From positions 558,001-622,000 of the forward strand of contig CAWEPG010000002.1 in assembly GCA_963810905.1 (NCBI GenBank): 64,000 nt of DNA, written 5' to 3'. This DNA comes from CAWBAT01 sp963810905. Its GTDB lineage: Bacteria; Acidobacteriota; Terriglobia; Versatilivoradales; Versatilivoraceae. This document shows, piece after piece, positions 1-8,954 of this stretch. Below the pieces are notes generated by a model. The model had not been told where the DNA came from. It did no database searches and saw nothing but the letters and a program-made list of their open reading frames with translations. A program made the position numbers and the translations under genes. Numbering within the stretch: the first letter of the stretch is position 1; each line of letters begins with the position of its first letter.

Positions 1-488
1 CATTCCGTAATGAGCTTTCCCGCTGCGACAATGTCACCCCGTCCATCCAGCAAAGCCGGGATCAGATCGTCATGCGCCACTGGTTTAAATACAACATGCA
101 CGCGAATATTCTTGTTGTTCAGCTTTTTGTTCAGATCCTCTTCAAATTGATGAAAACCTTCGTAGACCAAACCTCGTTGGGTTCCCTTATCAACAAAAAA
201 GCCAGTCCTTGAGTAAGTCGTCAGGACGCGAATCACCCGGCGTTGAATCATCCCGTCCAGGTCGCCAGTCCATTTTTTGGTAAGGGCGCCGAGCTCTTCA
301 TGACTCTTCTTGGTCTGTGGCAGTCTTCCGAAGGACTTGAGGCCGTGGATGGAGCAGCCTGAAGATGGAGCAGGCTGGTTTTCTGTCACTGCTGGTTTGG
401 CAGGTGGTTTGGAGGATTCCTTCGAGCAGGCAAATGTCAGGAGAAACAGAGAAGCAATCACAATCAAATATGAAACTTCGCTGCCCAC
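1..488 (-). CDS. Solute-binding/MltF-like lipoprotein, N-terminal part (runs off the window)
   Basis: An open frame enters from the left edge and its N-terminus lies inside the window. A GTG at 488 gives a short hydrophobic signal (YLIVIASLFLLTFAC) ending in a lipobox-like Cys at residue 21, then a low-complexity Pro/Ser linker and a stretch with IRVLTTYSRTGFFVD and GLVYEGFHQFEEDLN. That pattern is typical of family 3 extracellular solute-binding domains fused to lytic transglycosylases of the MltF type. The catalytic SLT domain, if present, lies outside the window. The start is uncertain: no clear ribosome-binding site is seen and a TTG at 467 is also possible. Likely an envelope lipoprotein acting on or sensing peptidoglycan; a stand-alone binding protein is the alternative. 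Confidence 0.7.
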   Translation of the reverse strand, partial: MGSEVSYLIVIASLFLLTFACSKESSKPPAKPAVTENQPAPSSGCSIHGLKSFGRLPQTKKSHEELGALTKKWTGDLDGMIQRRVIRVLTTYSRTGFFVDKGTQRGLVYEGFHQFEEDLNKKLNNKNIRVHVVFKPVAHDDLIPALLDGRGDIVAAGKLITE

Positions 489-1450
489 TAATATTCATAT
501 TTCGGGTCCCCTTATCTATCTCCAGAGTTATTTGTCAAGCGGGTGCTGCAGCTAACTTACACCACAATTTTTGAATTTTGTAAATCCCTCTGTCGACCGA
601 GGACAAGGCGCCATCAACGTCGTTGAGCAGCAAATTCTCCACTGTGCGAATTCCTTCCAGGGGTAGCCACGGTGAGCGATTTTGGCGAGTCTCGGGCTTT
701 TCGCGAGCCTGGTCGGCAGTCCATGCCTCGCAAAAGGGGTTCAGCGTGGCTTCCGAAGGCAACCCGATTACTTTTGTTGAGGAACTCAATTCGACATTGA
801 CGGGGCCGTGCGTCCGCTGGAGCACTCAGCCTGGGTCGTAAATAAGTTACCGAAGCATTTAGCACACTGGTCACTCTCTCCGGAGAAATTCGGATGATAG
901 TTTCTAAGTTGTGGGTCCAAATAGTCGGGCACAACCCAATCATTATTTGGACCGCTTACTATCCCTATGATGATCAAAGACTTGTTGTTCTGGTCTTCAC
1001 CAAACAAAAAAACTTGTGTCCGCTCTTGAAGGAGACAAAGGAGAGGTATAGCATAACCTTATATAAGGGGAGGGGGCTTTCAGGGCCTATCGGGACCCGA
1101 TGAAGGCTCGGGGGGTGCTCATGTATCCCGTTTCCCCTCCCTTTCTCGAACCGAGCCCGATCGACTGTATCCAGCCTTCAAGTCCCCTGGAAGAGTACGC
1201 CTTTTTCACCCCCATGATACCGGAGACGGACCCGATCCAGCTGATCAAGCCGGACTTCAATAAAGTATTGCATACGGTCTTTCGAAAAGAGTCGCTCTCG
1301 ATCCGGCGAGTATGGTATTTTAACGTTTCGAATTCTTGACTAGCCTCCCCGCAATCAGTATTTGTTCCAGGTCTTCTGCCGGAAGGGCTGAAGCAGATTC
1401 GGCCTTTAGCATTGACGATCCCACAAAAACAATCAGCCAAGAACAATTCT
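489..1450. other. Intergenic stretch, no convincing gene
   Basis: About 960 bases between two oppositely transcribed genes. Several short open frames exist on both strands, but none has a ribosome-binding site, a recognisable motif or a signal peptide. The part around 1090-1330 is open on both strands (79 codons on plus, longer on minus) and could be a decayed gene, but I recognise nothing in either translation. Promoters for the flanking genes presumably lie here; I could not pick one with confidence. Confidence 0.5.
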
Positions 1451-2140
1451 ATGAAAAAAATGGTTCCCCTCTCGATGGTGATACTCAGCATGATTCTCGC
1501 CGGTTCATCCCTATTGGCGATTCAGACGCCACCCAATGCGCCTTCGGTCAATAAGCCTAGTTCGCCATCGGTTCGCAAACCTAGCGCGAAACCTCAATCT
1601 AAGGTGAGTGCTTATTCAATAGACGTACCGGGAAGTAAAATCGGCTTTGTCGTAAAAACGAGACTCATGGCGATTGACACAGTATTTTCCAGCTGGACCG
1701 GTAAACTCTCCATGGATCCAACCCAATTAAAAACTTTGTCGCTAGCGCTCAACGTGTTATCGACAAGCATTGACACTGGAAGTAGGCTCAAGAACGATGA
1801 AATTAAAGGAAAGAATTTCTTCTATGTAGAGGAATATCCAAGAATTAAGTTAATTTCGAACAAAGCCACTGCAGCGGGTCCTGGACAGTGCCAAGTACAA
1901 GCCAATTTCACATTACGAGGTATTACCAAGAGCGTCACGATCCCACTCGCAGTGCAACTAGATGGGAATGGCCAAGGAACCGTAAAAGGTGAATATACTA
2001 TCGACCGGAAGGATTATGGGATCACCCATAACATGTTCATGAATCCAATCGAGGATAATGTAGTCATAAGCTTAGACCTCAAAATTCAGGGAAGGACTCC
2101 TGTAGCTAAGGCTGGCAGCCAAAACCCTAGCAAGCCGTAG
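1451..2140 (+). CDS. YceI-family periplasmic lipocalin-like protein
   Basis: 229 residues: a signal peptide (MKKMVPLSMVILSMILAGSS), a Pro/Ser/Lys-rich linker to about residue 50, then a YceI domain. Family signs are the opening YSIDVPGSKIGFVVK, the turn LKNDEIKGKNFFYVEEYPRIKLIS (the new-ligand D-F--V-+YP pattern), FTLRGITKSVTIPL, and the closing YTIDRKDYGITHNMF. YceI proteins form a beta-barrel that binds polyisoprenoids or amphiphiles in the periplasm, usually induced by stress. The start at 1451 is chosen because it begins the signal peptide; an in-frame ATG 39 bases upstream only adds a polar tail. The gene stands alone, so its partner pathway is not shown. Confidence 0.9.
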   Translation: MKKMVPLSMVILSMILAGSSLLAIQTPPNAPSVNKPSSPSVRKPSAKPQSKVSAYSIDVPGSKIGFVVKTRLMAIDTVFSSWTGKLSMDPTQLKTLSLALNVLSTSIDTGSRLKNDEIKGKNFFYVEEYPRIKLISNKATAAGPGQCQVQANFTLRGITKSVTIPLAVQLDGNGQGTVKGEYTIDRKDYGITHNMFMNPIEDNVVISLDLKIQGRTPVAKAGSQNPSKP

Positions 2141-2441
2141 CTCTACCAAACCCATATTGAAAAGGCACCTTGCCTTGCCGCCTCCCTTTATCGCCGCTCA
2201 TCGTCTCTCCACTCCTGCGGGAGAGAGGGAATTCTTCGTTTGCCATCCGTTTTACTAGATTCGTAGATGAGCTGCGCCCCACGGCCTCTCTTTTACTTTT
2301 AGATCTGCTTCAAGGGGATGTTGAACGCTATCTGGCGGGTGATTTCGACTTGACACGACTCTCCCCTTAAGACTAGATTCACAGGTTGCTGTCATTTGAG
2401 TTCTTTCAATCATTACTGCCATCAATCTAAGGAGGAATTTT
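2141..2441. other. Intergenic leader of the acyl-phosphate operon
   Basis: No gene seen. It holds a CT-rich palindromic stretch near 2190-2233 of the dispersed intergenic type found elsewhere in this window, and ends with a strong ribosome-binding site (AGGAGG, 6 bases before the ATG at 2442). Confidence 0.5.
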
Positions 2442-3683
2442 ATGAGTGTGCCATGGAAAACAGAGCGTTGGTTTGCAAGCCCTTGGAATTTTTCACCCGA
2501 AGCACAAAAAGACCTGAATTTTCCAGCCAAGATTAGAATTCACGATGTGACTTTACGCGATGGCGAGCAGCAGACTGGCATTGTGTTTCGTCGCAATGAG
2601 AAGGTGGCGATTGCCAAGAAGTTGGCAGAAGCTGGCGTTCATCGGATCGAAGCGGGGATGCCAGCCGTGTCAGCCGAAGATGAGGCAGCGATCAAGGATA
2701 TTGTCGCCCTGGGGCTCCCCTCCGAAATTTTCTCTTTTGCGCGTTGCATGCCGGCTGATGTGAAATTGGCCAAAGAATGCGGCGTGAAAGGGATCATCAC
2801 CGAGATCCCTTCCAGCGATCACATCATTAAGAATGCTTATGGAAAAACCATGGACTGGGCCATCAAATCATCGATTGAGACCACCTTGGCTGCCAAGGAG
2901 GCAGGTCTCTACACAGTCTTTTTCACCATTGACAGCACGCGCTCCGATTTAGAGCGTTATCTCGATCTCGTCGAGAAAGTGTCTACGGAAGGGCACATGG
3001 ATGCCATGACGTTAGCCGATTCTTTTGGAGTTTGCACACCTCAAGGAATTGCTATGGTCGTCAAGAAACTGAAGGCTCGATTCAAACAGCCTATTGAGAT
3101 TCACTGCCACGAAGATTTCGGCTTGGGGGTCGCAAACACCATTGCCGCTCTAGCCAACGGAGCGTCGGTGGCTCATGTTACGGTGTCGGCAACGGGTGAA
3201 CGGGCAGGCAACGTTCCCTTGGAAGATACCATCATGGCTCTTCGGGTCCTCTACGGGATAGAGACCGGGATCAAGACAGAAAAATTTTACGAGCTTTCCA
3301 AGCTAGTCCAAGAGCTGGCCGGTTTCCGCCTTCCTCCGAATCGACCTATCGTCGGAGATTCCCTTTACAACATCGAGTCAGGGATCGTCGCTATGTTCCA
3401 TCGTCGTTGCAAAAACATTGAGCCTTTGGAATACATCCCTTTTCTGCCTGAAGTGGTTGGGCGACCGGGAGTCGACGTTGCCTTAGGCAAAGGCAGTGGA
3501 GTGGCCAATATTGAAGAGCACTTGGAGCGGCGAGGATTGTCGGCCACTTCGGAACAGATTAATGAGATCTTGGCCCAGGTGAAGCAAACTTCTATTGAGA
3601 GCAAGGCCCTGTTGAGCGGTAACGAATTTGAGAAAATCGCCAGCGCCGTTCTCAACAGCAAACCGGTTGCAACAAGAAAATAA
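2442..3683 (+). CDS. HMGL/pyruvate carboxyltransferase-family enzyme (homocitrate/isopropylmalate synthase-like)
   Basis: 413 residues forming a DRE-TIM metallolyase barrel. The HDVTLRDGEQQTG motif (R39-D40) and the HCHEDFGLG metal-binding pair (H221, H223) are intact, as is the later GNVPLEDTIMAL segment. Enzymes of this family make or break carbon bonds between an acyl-CoA and a 2-oxo acid (citramalate, homocitrate, isopropylmalate or Re-citrate synthases, or HMG-CoA lyase). The LeuA regulatory domain is absent, which argues against ordinary feedback-controlled leucine synthesis. The stop is only 4 bases before the next gene, a phosphate acyltransferase, so the two are surely co-transcribed. 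Substrate cannot be told from sequence. A synthase feeding or a lyase supplying acyl-CoA to the following enzymes are both possible. Confidence 0.8.
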   Translation: MSVPWKTERWFASPWNFSPEAQKDLNFPAKIRIHDVTLRDGEQQTGIVFRRNEKVAIAKKLAEAGVHRIEAGMPAVSAEDEAAIKDIVALGLPSEIFSFARCMPADVKLAKECGVKGIITEIPSSDHIIKNAYGKTMDWAIKSSIETTLAAKEAGLYTVFFTIDSTRSDLERYLDLVEKVSTEGHMDAMTLADSFGVCTPQGIAMVVKKLKARFKQPIEIHCHEDFGLGVANTIAALANGASVAHVTVSATGERAGNVPLEDTIMALRVLYGIETGIKTEKFYELSKLVQELAGFRLPPNRPIVGDSLYNIESGIVAMFHRRCKNIEPLEYIPFLPEVVGRPGVDVALGKGSGVANIEEHLERRGLSATSEQINEILAQVKQTSIESKALLSGNEFEKIASAVLNSKPVATRK

Positions 3684-3687
3684 GCAT

Positions 3688-4596
3688 ATGTATAAACATC
3701 TGGATGAACTGGTTCGGGCTGCGTCTTCAAAAGGCCTGGTACGGGTTGCGGTCGCTGCCGGTCACGATCCAGACGTGATCGAAGCCATGAAGCAAGCGCA
3801 GGAAATGAAGCTTGCCGAAGGAGTTTTTATCGGAAACTCCGAGAAGATCCGCGCCTTTGCCGGGAAGCTGGGATTTCACCTTTCAGATGAGCAAATCGTC
3901 CATGAATTAGATGAGGCTGCTGCCGCCCGGAAAGCCATTACCCTCATTCGTGAAGGGAAGGCCCACCTTTTGATGAAAGGGAAAATCAACACGGCGGCTC
4001 TGATTCGGGCAGTTTTGGATAAGGAGTTTGGTCTGCGGACAGGGCGTCTGCTCAGTCAGGTCATCGTCTTCCAAATTCCTGGCTTGGACCGGCTGATGAT
4101 TCTGACAGATGCCGCCATTAACATTGCTCCAAACCTTGAACAGAAAGCCGATCTTTGCCGAAACGCCATAGAAGTCGCGCATGCTATTGGGATTGCGAAA
4201 CCCAACGTGGCGGCGCTATGTGCCCTGGAATTCGTAAACTCGGAAATGCCAGCAACCCTGGACGCCGCGGGCCTCACCCTGATGAACCGGCGCGGACAAT
4301 TGACCGGGGCTTATGTCGAAGGGCCCATCGCTCTCGATGTTCCTCTGAGCCGTTTCGCTGCTGATAGAAAATCCATTGACAGCCCCTTGGTTGAAAACAC
4401 CGACATCTTCCTGGCCCCAGACATTGAGGCCGCCAATATTCTTTACCGCTCCATTCTCTATTTTGCCAAGGGAGAATCCGGAGGTGTGGTTGTCGGTGCG
4501 AAGGTTCCACTCATCCTGCTCTCACGGGCCGAAACCCCGGAAACCAAGCTTTGTTCGATAGCCATCGGCATCTTGCTCGTGCAGAATACTAAATGA
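3688..4596 (+). CDS. Phosphate acyltransferase, phosphate butyryltransferase type
   Basis: 302 residues of the PTA/PTB family, which swaps CoA for phosphate on an acyl-CoA. Family signs: LMKGKINTAALIRAVLDKEFGLRTGRLLSQVIVFQ near the N-terminal third, the LTDAAINIAPNL segment, and the late LVAPDIEAANILYRSI-like stretch (FLAPDIEAANILYRS). The length matches butyryl-type enzymes rather than long bifunctional Pta. The start at 3688 sits 4 bases after the upstream stop; the longer frame beginning at 3628 overlaps the preceding gene and is rejected. It is followed by an acetate-kinase-like gene, giving the classical acyl-CoA to acyl-phosphate to acid plus ATP pair. Acyl chain preference is not known. 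Confidence 0.88.
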   Translation: MYKHLDELVRAASSKGLVRVAVAAGHDPDVIEAMKQAQEMKLAEGVFIGNSEKIRAFAGKLGFHLSDEQIVHELDEAAAARKAITLIREGKAHLLMKGKINTAALIRAVLDKEFGLRTGRLLSQVIVFQIPGLDRLMILTDAAINIAPNLEQKADLCRNAIEVAHAIGIAKPNVAALCALEFVNSEMPATLDAAGLTLMNRRGQLTGAYVEGPIALDVPLSRFAADRKSIDSPLVENTDIFLAPDIEAANILYRSILYFAKGESGGVVVGAKVPLILLSRAETPETKLCSIAIGILLVQNTK

Positions 4597-4715
4597 CTGA
4601 CAACCTGCTATTTCCCTGATGAGGGTGCCCAATCCCGGCCCTGAAGAGCGTGCCCTTAAACCATGAGAGACGCTTTGAAATTGGGAGACTTAGAATAGAT
4701 GGAAAAGAAATCCAA

Positions 4716-5912
4716 ATGAAAATCTTAGTCGTTAATGTCGGCTCAACATCACTGAAATTTCGACTTTTCGACATGAAGGACGAAACCGTCGCGGCGGTAG
4801 GCAAAGTGGAACGTGTGGGCAGCACCAAATCTCCGGTCTCTTATCAATTGGGAAGCCAGCCTCGAAGGGAGGAAGAAATCGAATGTCCGAACCAGCGGGT
4901 CGCTATTCAGCATGTGTTGAAGATTCTCACCCATCCTTCTGAAGGAGTCTTGTCCGCTTTAGATCAACTGGATGCGGTCGGATTCAAACCGGTTCATGCC
5001 AAAAATATCGCTGAGTCAGTGATCGTGACCAATGAAGTGATTCGGGCTATGGAAGAGTACATCCCGGTGGCTCCGGCGCACAATCCACCTTATATCGAAG
5101 CCTTCCGAATTTTTCAGGAACTTCTTCCCAATAAAACGCTCGTCGGTGTATTCGAGCCGGCATTTCACCGAACCATACCAGATTACGCGCGCACCTACGG
5201 TATTCCATATGAATGGTCGGAAAAGCATGCGATCCGGCGCTATGGATTTCATGGCGCTTCGCATCGATACATTTCGTGGCGGGCTCCCCAGCTGGTGGGT
5301 CGTCCTGCGGAAGATCTCCGAATCATCTCCTGCCATCTGGGCGGAAGTTCAAGTATTTGTGCCATCAAAGGCGGCATCTCGATCGACACGAGTATGGGGT
5401 TTTCGCCACAGTGCGGTCTTCCCAATACAACGCGAAATGGTGATCTGGATCCCTTCATCTTGCTTTATATGATGGAGAAGGAAGGGATGACAACCGACGA
5501 GATCCGCACGGCTCTCTCCAAGAATGGCGGTTTGAAAGGAATTTCAGGCTTGAGCGGAGATGTTCGCGATCTTGAAGAAGCCGCAGCCAGTGGAAATGCC
5601 CGAGCTGATTTAGCGCTTAAAGTCCTCGCTTACGAAACCAAGAAGTACATCGGCGCCTACACGGCCGTATTGGGAGGGTTGGATGTTTTGGCCTTTACCG
5701 GAGGAATCGGTGAAAACTGTTGCAATGTCCGGGCAGGAATTTGTAGCGGGCTAGAATGCCTGGGGGTTCGGCTCGACCTTTTGAAAAATAAACTTCGCGG
5801 CCAGGACGGCATCATTTCCCGGGATGACTCTCCCGTCAAGGTCCTTGCCATACTCGCCAATGAGGAATTGGTCATAGCCCGTGAAACGAAACGGTTATTA
5901 GAATCAAAATGA
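4716..5912 (+). CDS. Divergent acetate/propionate kinase-family enzyme
   Basis: 398 residues of the ASKHA acyl kinase fold: NVGSTSLKF at the N-terminus (N7), H122 in APAHNPPY, YGFHGASHRYIS, TTRNGDLDP, and FTGGIGENCCNVR near the end. Expected role: acyl-phosphate plus ADP to acid plus ATP. Compared with archetypal acetate kinase, three positions differ: the R91 of HRVVHGG is K91 in FKPVHAK, the catalytic D148 of FDTAFH is E147 in FEPAFH, and N211 of HLGNG is G210 in HLGGS. The protein is therefore not a standard AckA and not a typical butyrate kinase; it may use another acyl-phosphate or have altered catalysis. It lies 119 bases after the phosphate acyltransferase; the ATG at 4716 starts the conserved strand and a GGAAAAG lies upstream. 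Confidence 0.8.
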   Translation: MKILVVNVGSTSLKFRLFDMKDETVAAVGKVERVGSTKSPVSYQLGSQPRREEEIECPNQRVAIQHVLKILTHPSEGVLSALDQLDAVGFKPVHAKNIAESVIVTNEVIRAMEEYIPVAPAHNPPYIEAFRIFQELLPNKTLVGVFEPAFHRTIPDYARTYGIPYEWSEKHAIRRYGFHGASHRYISWRAPQLVGRPAEDLRIISCHLGGSSSICAIKGGISIDTSMGFSPQCGLPNTTRNGDLDPFILLYMMEKEGMTTDEIRTALSKNGGLKGISGLSGDVRDLEEAAASGNARADLALKVLAYETKKYIGAYTAVLGGLDVLAFTGGIGENCCNVRAGICSGLECLGVRLDLLKNKLRGQDGIISRDDSPVKVLAILANEELVIARETKRLLESK

Positions 5913-5949
5913 TCATGGTTTCCCCCCGCCGCCACTTGGGCCTCCTTCT

Positions 5950-6822
5950 TTAGTCCGCTGGTACTACCGTATTGACAATACTTCCAATCCTTTCGATCCA
6001 TATCTCCACCTGATCTCCAGCACTCAAAAAACGTGGAGGCTTGAATCCTAGTCCCACTCCCGGAGGTGTGCCCGTAAAGATCATGTCCCCGGGCTCCAAT
6101 GTCAGGTAGTGAGAAATGAATTCCACTAGCTTGGGGACTTTAAAGATCATCAGACCGGCAGAGGAATTTTGACGGACTTCACCATTGACGTTACTTCCCA
6201 GTGTCAATTCGTGCGGATCTGGTATCTCATCCTTTGTCACAATGACGGGGCCTGTCGGTGCAAATGTATCGCTGGACTTGGCTCTCAGCCACTGCCGGTC
6301 AGATCGCTGAAACTGGCGTTCGCTGACGTCGTTGCCGCAGGTGTAACCAAAGATATAATCGTAAGCTCGCGCTTGCCGGACGCGCCGGGCACGCTTTCCG
6401 ATGACCACGACGAGTTCTGCTTCATAGTCGAGCATGGTTGAGTTTGGAGGAGTGATAATATTTTCTAAAGGGCTGATGAGGCTGGTTGGGAATTTCGCGA
6501 ACACGATCGGCTCTTCAGGGATCTTTGACCCGGTTTCGGCGGCATGATCGGCATAATTCACCCCAATACAAAAGATCTTCGGGCGTTCCGCTGTGCAGAG
6601 AGGCGAAGAAACTCGAACGTCGCGTTTCAACAACACCGCTTCTCGGGGCGAGGCTTTCACAATTCCTCTGGCTTCTTCCAAACCCTCGTCACCCCGCTCC
6701 AGAAACGCTCGCATCCCGGTAGGCATGGCTGCATGAGCCAGATGGAAATCCACTAAGTGATCCGAATCCAATTCCGCGCCAATCGACCGACGCCCCTTCT
6801 CCGTAAAAGCCAGAAGTCTCAT
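5950..6822 (-). CDS. Fumarylacetoacetate hydrolase (FAH) family protein
   Basis: 290 residues. The N-terminal 70 residues form the small domain typical of bacterial FAH-family enzymes; the catalytic part starts with IFCIGVNYADHAAETG and holds DYEAELVVVIGKRAR (acidic metal ligands), FGYTCGNDVSERQFQ, TFAPTGPVIV and the closing TGTPPGVGLGFKPP. The family cleaves or isomerises 2-oxo or acylpyruvate compounds with a divalent metal (acylpyruvase, ureidoglycolate lyase-like, HHDD isomerase). It converges with the acyl-kinase gene, with stop codons 37 bases apart, so any pathway link to that operon is only suggested by location. Exact substrate unknown. Confidence 0.88.
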   Translation of the reverse strand: MRLLAFTEKGRRSIGAELDSDHLVDFHLAHAAMPTGMRAFLERGDEGLEEARGIVKASPREAVLLKRDVRVSSPLCTAERPKIFCIGVNYADHAAETGSKIPEEPIVFAKFPTSLISPLENIITPPNSTMLDYEAELVVVIGKRARRVRQARAYDYIFGYTCGNDVSERQFQRSDRQWLRAKSSDTFAPTGPVIVTKDEIPDPHELTLGSNVNGEVRQNSSAGLMIFKVPKLVEFISHYLTLEPGDMIFTGTPPGVGLGFKPPRFLSAGDQVEIWIERIGSIVNTVVPAD

Positions 6823-7117
6823 CCCCTTCTCCTCTCGTGGGCATAGACAAACGGTGTATTAAACCCTAAAGGGGAAGTTAAGTCAAAAGGACTCATTATT
6901 CACTGTTCATTTCTCATTTTCCATTGGGAAGCTTAAATGAAAAATGGCAAATGGGAATTGACCAATGACAAATAGGATTATTGCAACGCGAAAGACATCC
7001 TCCTGTAGCTTGACGCCTTCTGCCCCCTTATCAAGGGACTAGTTATTCCCCTCCACGATTAGGGGGGTTTGCTCAGGCAGGTCTCGCTTTGGGTTCAATT
7101 GTATGCAGGAATCGGGA

Positions 7118-7819
7118 TCAGGCCGTTTTGGTTGCTGTTCCCTGGATCTTGATGAACAGCTCGGCAAGGGGTAGGTCGGAAGGTTTCGTAATCTTAATAT
7201 TCATGTCACTGCCGCGAATGACGGAGACGGGATATCCTAATCGCTCGATCAGGCATGACTCATCTGTGGCATAGAAATTTTCTGCTGTCGCCTTTTCAAA
7301 TCCCTCTTTCAAAATGTTGTACCGAAATGCCTGGGGAGTTTGAACGAGAACTATTTTGTCTCGAGGCAGTGTCGTCTCAACAAGATTCTTCTCAATCTGC
7401 TTGACGGTATCTGAGCAAGGGAGGGCCAAGATCGCGCTTCCAATGGTTTCGGCTTCCTTTATGACGGCCTCGATGAGCGAAACTTCAACAAAGGGGCGGA
7501 CGGCATCGTGAACGACTACGATATCCGTATCCTCTTCAACCGCCTTAAGCCCTGCGTAGACTGAATCCTGACGGTGAATGCCTCCTGGAACAAGCTTCAC
7601 CAATCGAGACAGACCCTCTTTCTCAACAACCTCTTGAAATTGCAATAAATCAGGTTTCCGGACAGGAACGATCACCCGTTGTATCAAACGGCAGGCCTTA
7701 AACTTCTTTAGCGTGTGAACAATAATCGGATGGCCCGCCAAAGAGAGAAACTGTTTGGGACTGCTGGCCCGCATGCGCGTGCCGGTCCCAGCGGCGGGAA
7801 TAATAGCAACAACTTTCAT
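7118..7819 (-). CDS. ispD: 2-C-methyl-D-erythritol 4-phosphate cytidylyltransferase
   Basis: 233 residues. The nucleotide-binding start AAGTGTRMRASSPKQFLSLAGHPI, the VVVHDAVRPFV strand and the TDESCLIERLGYPVSVIRGS segment are diagnostic. It transfers CMP to MEP in the non-mevalonate isoprenoid pathway; ispE of the same pathway lies about 10 kb upstream in the same strand block. Its start overlaps the last bases of the PIN/TRAM gene (ATGA-type 4-base overlap), so it is translationally coupled. IspF is not adjacent. Confidence 0.95.
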   Translation of the reverse strand: MKVVAIIPAAGTGTRMRASSPKQFLSLAGHPIIVHTLKKFKACRLIQRVIVPVRKPDLLQFQEVVEKEGLSRLVKLVPGGIHRQDSVYAGLKAVEEDTDIVVVHDAVRPFVEVSLIEAVIKEAETIGSAILALPCSDTVKQIEKNLVETTLPRDKIVLVQTPQAFRYNILKEGFEKATAENFYATDESCLIERLGYPVSVIRGSDMNIKITKPSDLPLAELFIKIQGTATKTA

Positions 7820-8835
7820 TGATTCACTGCTTCCGCTTTAGTGTGGGGCTTTTCTTCGTAACGACCGAAGATCATCTTGCCGGCTGTGGTTTGAAGAACA
7901 CTCGTCACAGCCGTGTCAATGGTCTTCCCGATCATTTTCCGGGCATTATCGACAACCACCATTGTTCCGTCATCCAGATATGCCACGCCTTGATTATATT
8001 CTTTCCCCTCCTTGAGAATGAACACCTTCATGATCTCGCCCGGCAGCACGACTGGCTTCAACGAGTTAGCCAGCTCATTGATATTCAATACTTCGACACC
8101 CTGCAGCTGTGCCACTTTATTGAGATTGAAATCATTCGTAATAATCTTAGCTTCCATCTGCTTGGCCAGCTCGATCAACTTCAAATCCACTTCGCGAATG
8201 TTGGGAAAATCACTCTCGACAATCTGAACACTGATCCCGGACATTTTTTGAATTCGCTGCAGGATGTCCAATCCACGCCGTCCCCGAGCGCGTTTCATGG
8301 AGTCGGCGGAATCTGCCACCTGCTGTAATTCTCTTAAGACAAATTGGGGAACGATTAAGATTCCATCGACAAATCCGGTTTCGCAAACATCGGCAATTCG
8401 GCCGTCGATGATGACACTGGTGTCTAAAATCTTATTGGCCTTTTTCCCTGGGCGATCCCCCCCAAACAATCCTCCCAAAGCCGAGAGATTGAGCAAGTCT
8501 CCCTTATTCGCCCCTGAGACCAGTCCCACATAGCCCATGAACAGAAACAGTCCGATCGCAAGAAATGAAAGCGTATGCGGTTCAATGGAAGTCTTTGCCA
8601 GCATCCCAGCGATCATGGTAGCTCCCATGATTCCAAGAGTCGATCCAACGGCTGCGCCAATCAAACGCTTCAGGGAGGCCTTCCGCAGACGGGCTTCAAA
8701 CAGGATAATTGCGAGCGCGGCCAGACTTCCGTAAATCGCTGACAAGAGAGGGTTTAACCCAAAGGGGCGGAAATAATAGGCTGTTACAACCATGACCACT
8801 GCAAAAATAGTCCGAACAATTATGATATCCAGCAA
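7816..8835 (-). CDS. PIN/TRAM-domain membrane protein (YacL-like)
   Basis: 339 residues: about four hydrophobic segments within the first 115 residues, then a PIN nuclease domain starting ILDTSVIIDGRIADVCETGF with further acidic residues at ITNDFNLNKVA, then a TRAM-like C-terminal beta domain (VLPGEIMKVFILKEGKEYNQGVAYLDDGTMVVVDNARKMIG). This matches the YacL family, thought to be a membrane-anchored RNase or RNA-binding protein. The start is a TTG with a strong AAGGAGG eight bases before it. The gene sits between radA and ispD, the usual place for this family in many phyla. Confidence 0.9.
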   Translation of the reverse strand: MLDIIIVRTIFAVVMVVTAYYFRPFGLNPLLSAIYGSLAALAIILFEARLRKASLKRLIGAAVGSTLGIMGATMIAGMLAKTSIEPHTLSFLAIGLFLFMGYVGLVSGANKGDLLNLSALGGLFGGDRPGKKANKILDTSVIIDGRIADVCETGFVDGILIVPQFVLRELQQVADSADSMKRARGRRGLDILQRIQKMSGISVQIVESDFPNIREVDLKLIELAKQMEAKIITNDFNLNKVAQLQGVEVLNINELANSLKPVVLPGEIMKVFILKEGKEYNQGVAYLDDGTMVVVDNARKMIGKTIDTAVTSVLQTTAGKMIFGRYEEKPHTKAEAVNQ

Positions 8836-8954
8836 GGTGATTCCCTCCTTTCTCGAAAGTGAGTCTTATGAAGATATTATCGAATAAATGGGGTTCTGAA
8901 ATTAGCCTGAGGAATTTCTGAAGTAAATTTATTAGTTTTGCCATTGACTCTTCC

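Noticed and set aside
1087..1491. 134-codon minus-strand frame before the YceI gene
   Set aside because: No ribosome-binding site, no recognisable family, overlaps the YceI start; the complementary strand is also partly open.
2170..2370. 66-codon frame upstream of the acyltransferase operon
   Set aside because: Runs through a palindromic repeat with no ribosome-binding site.
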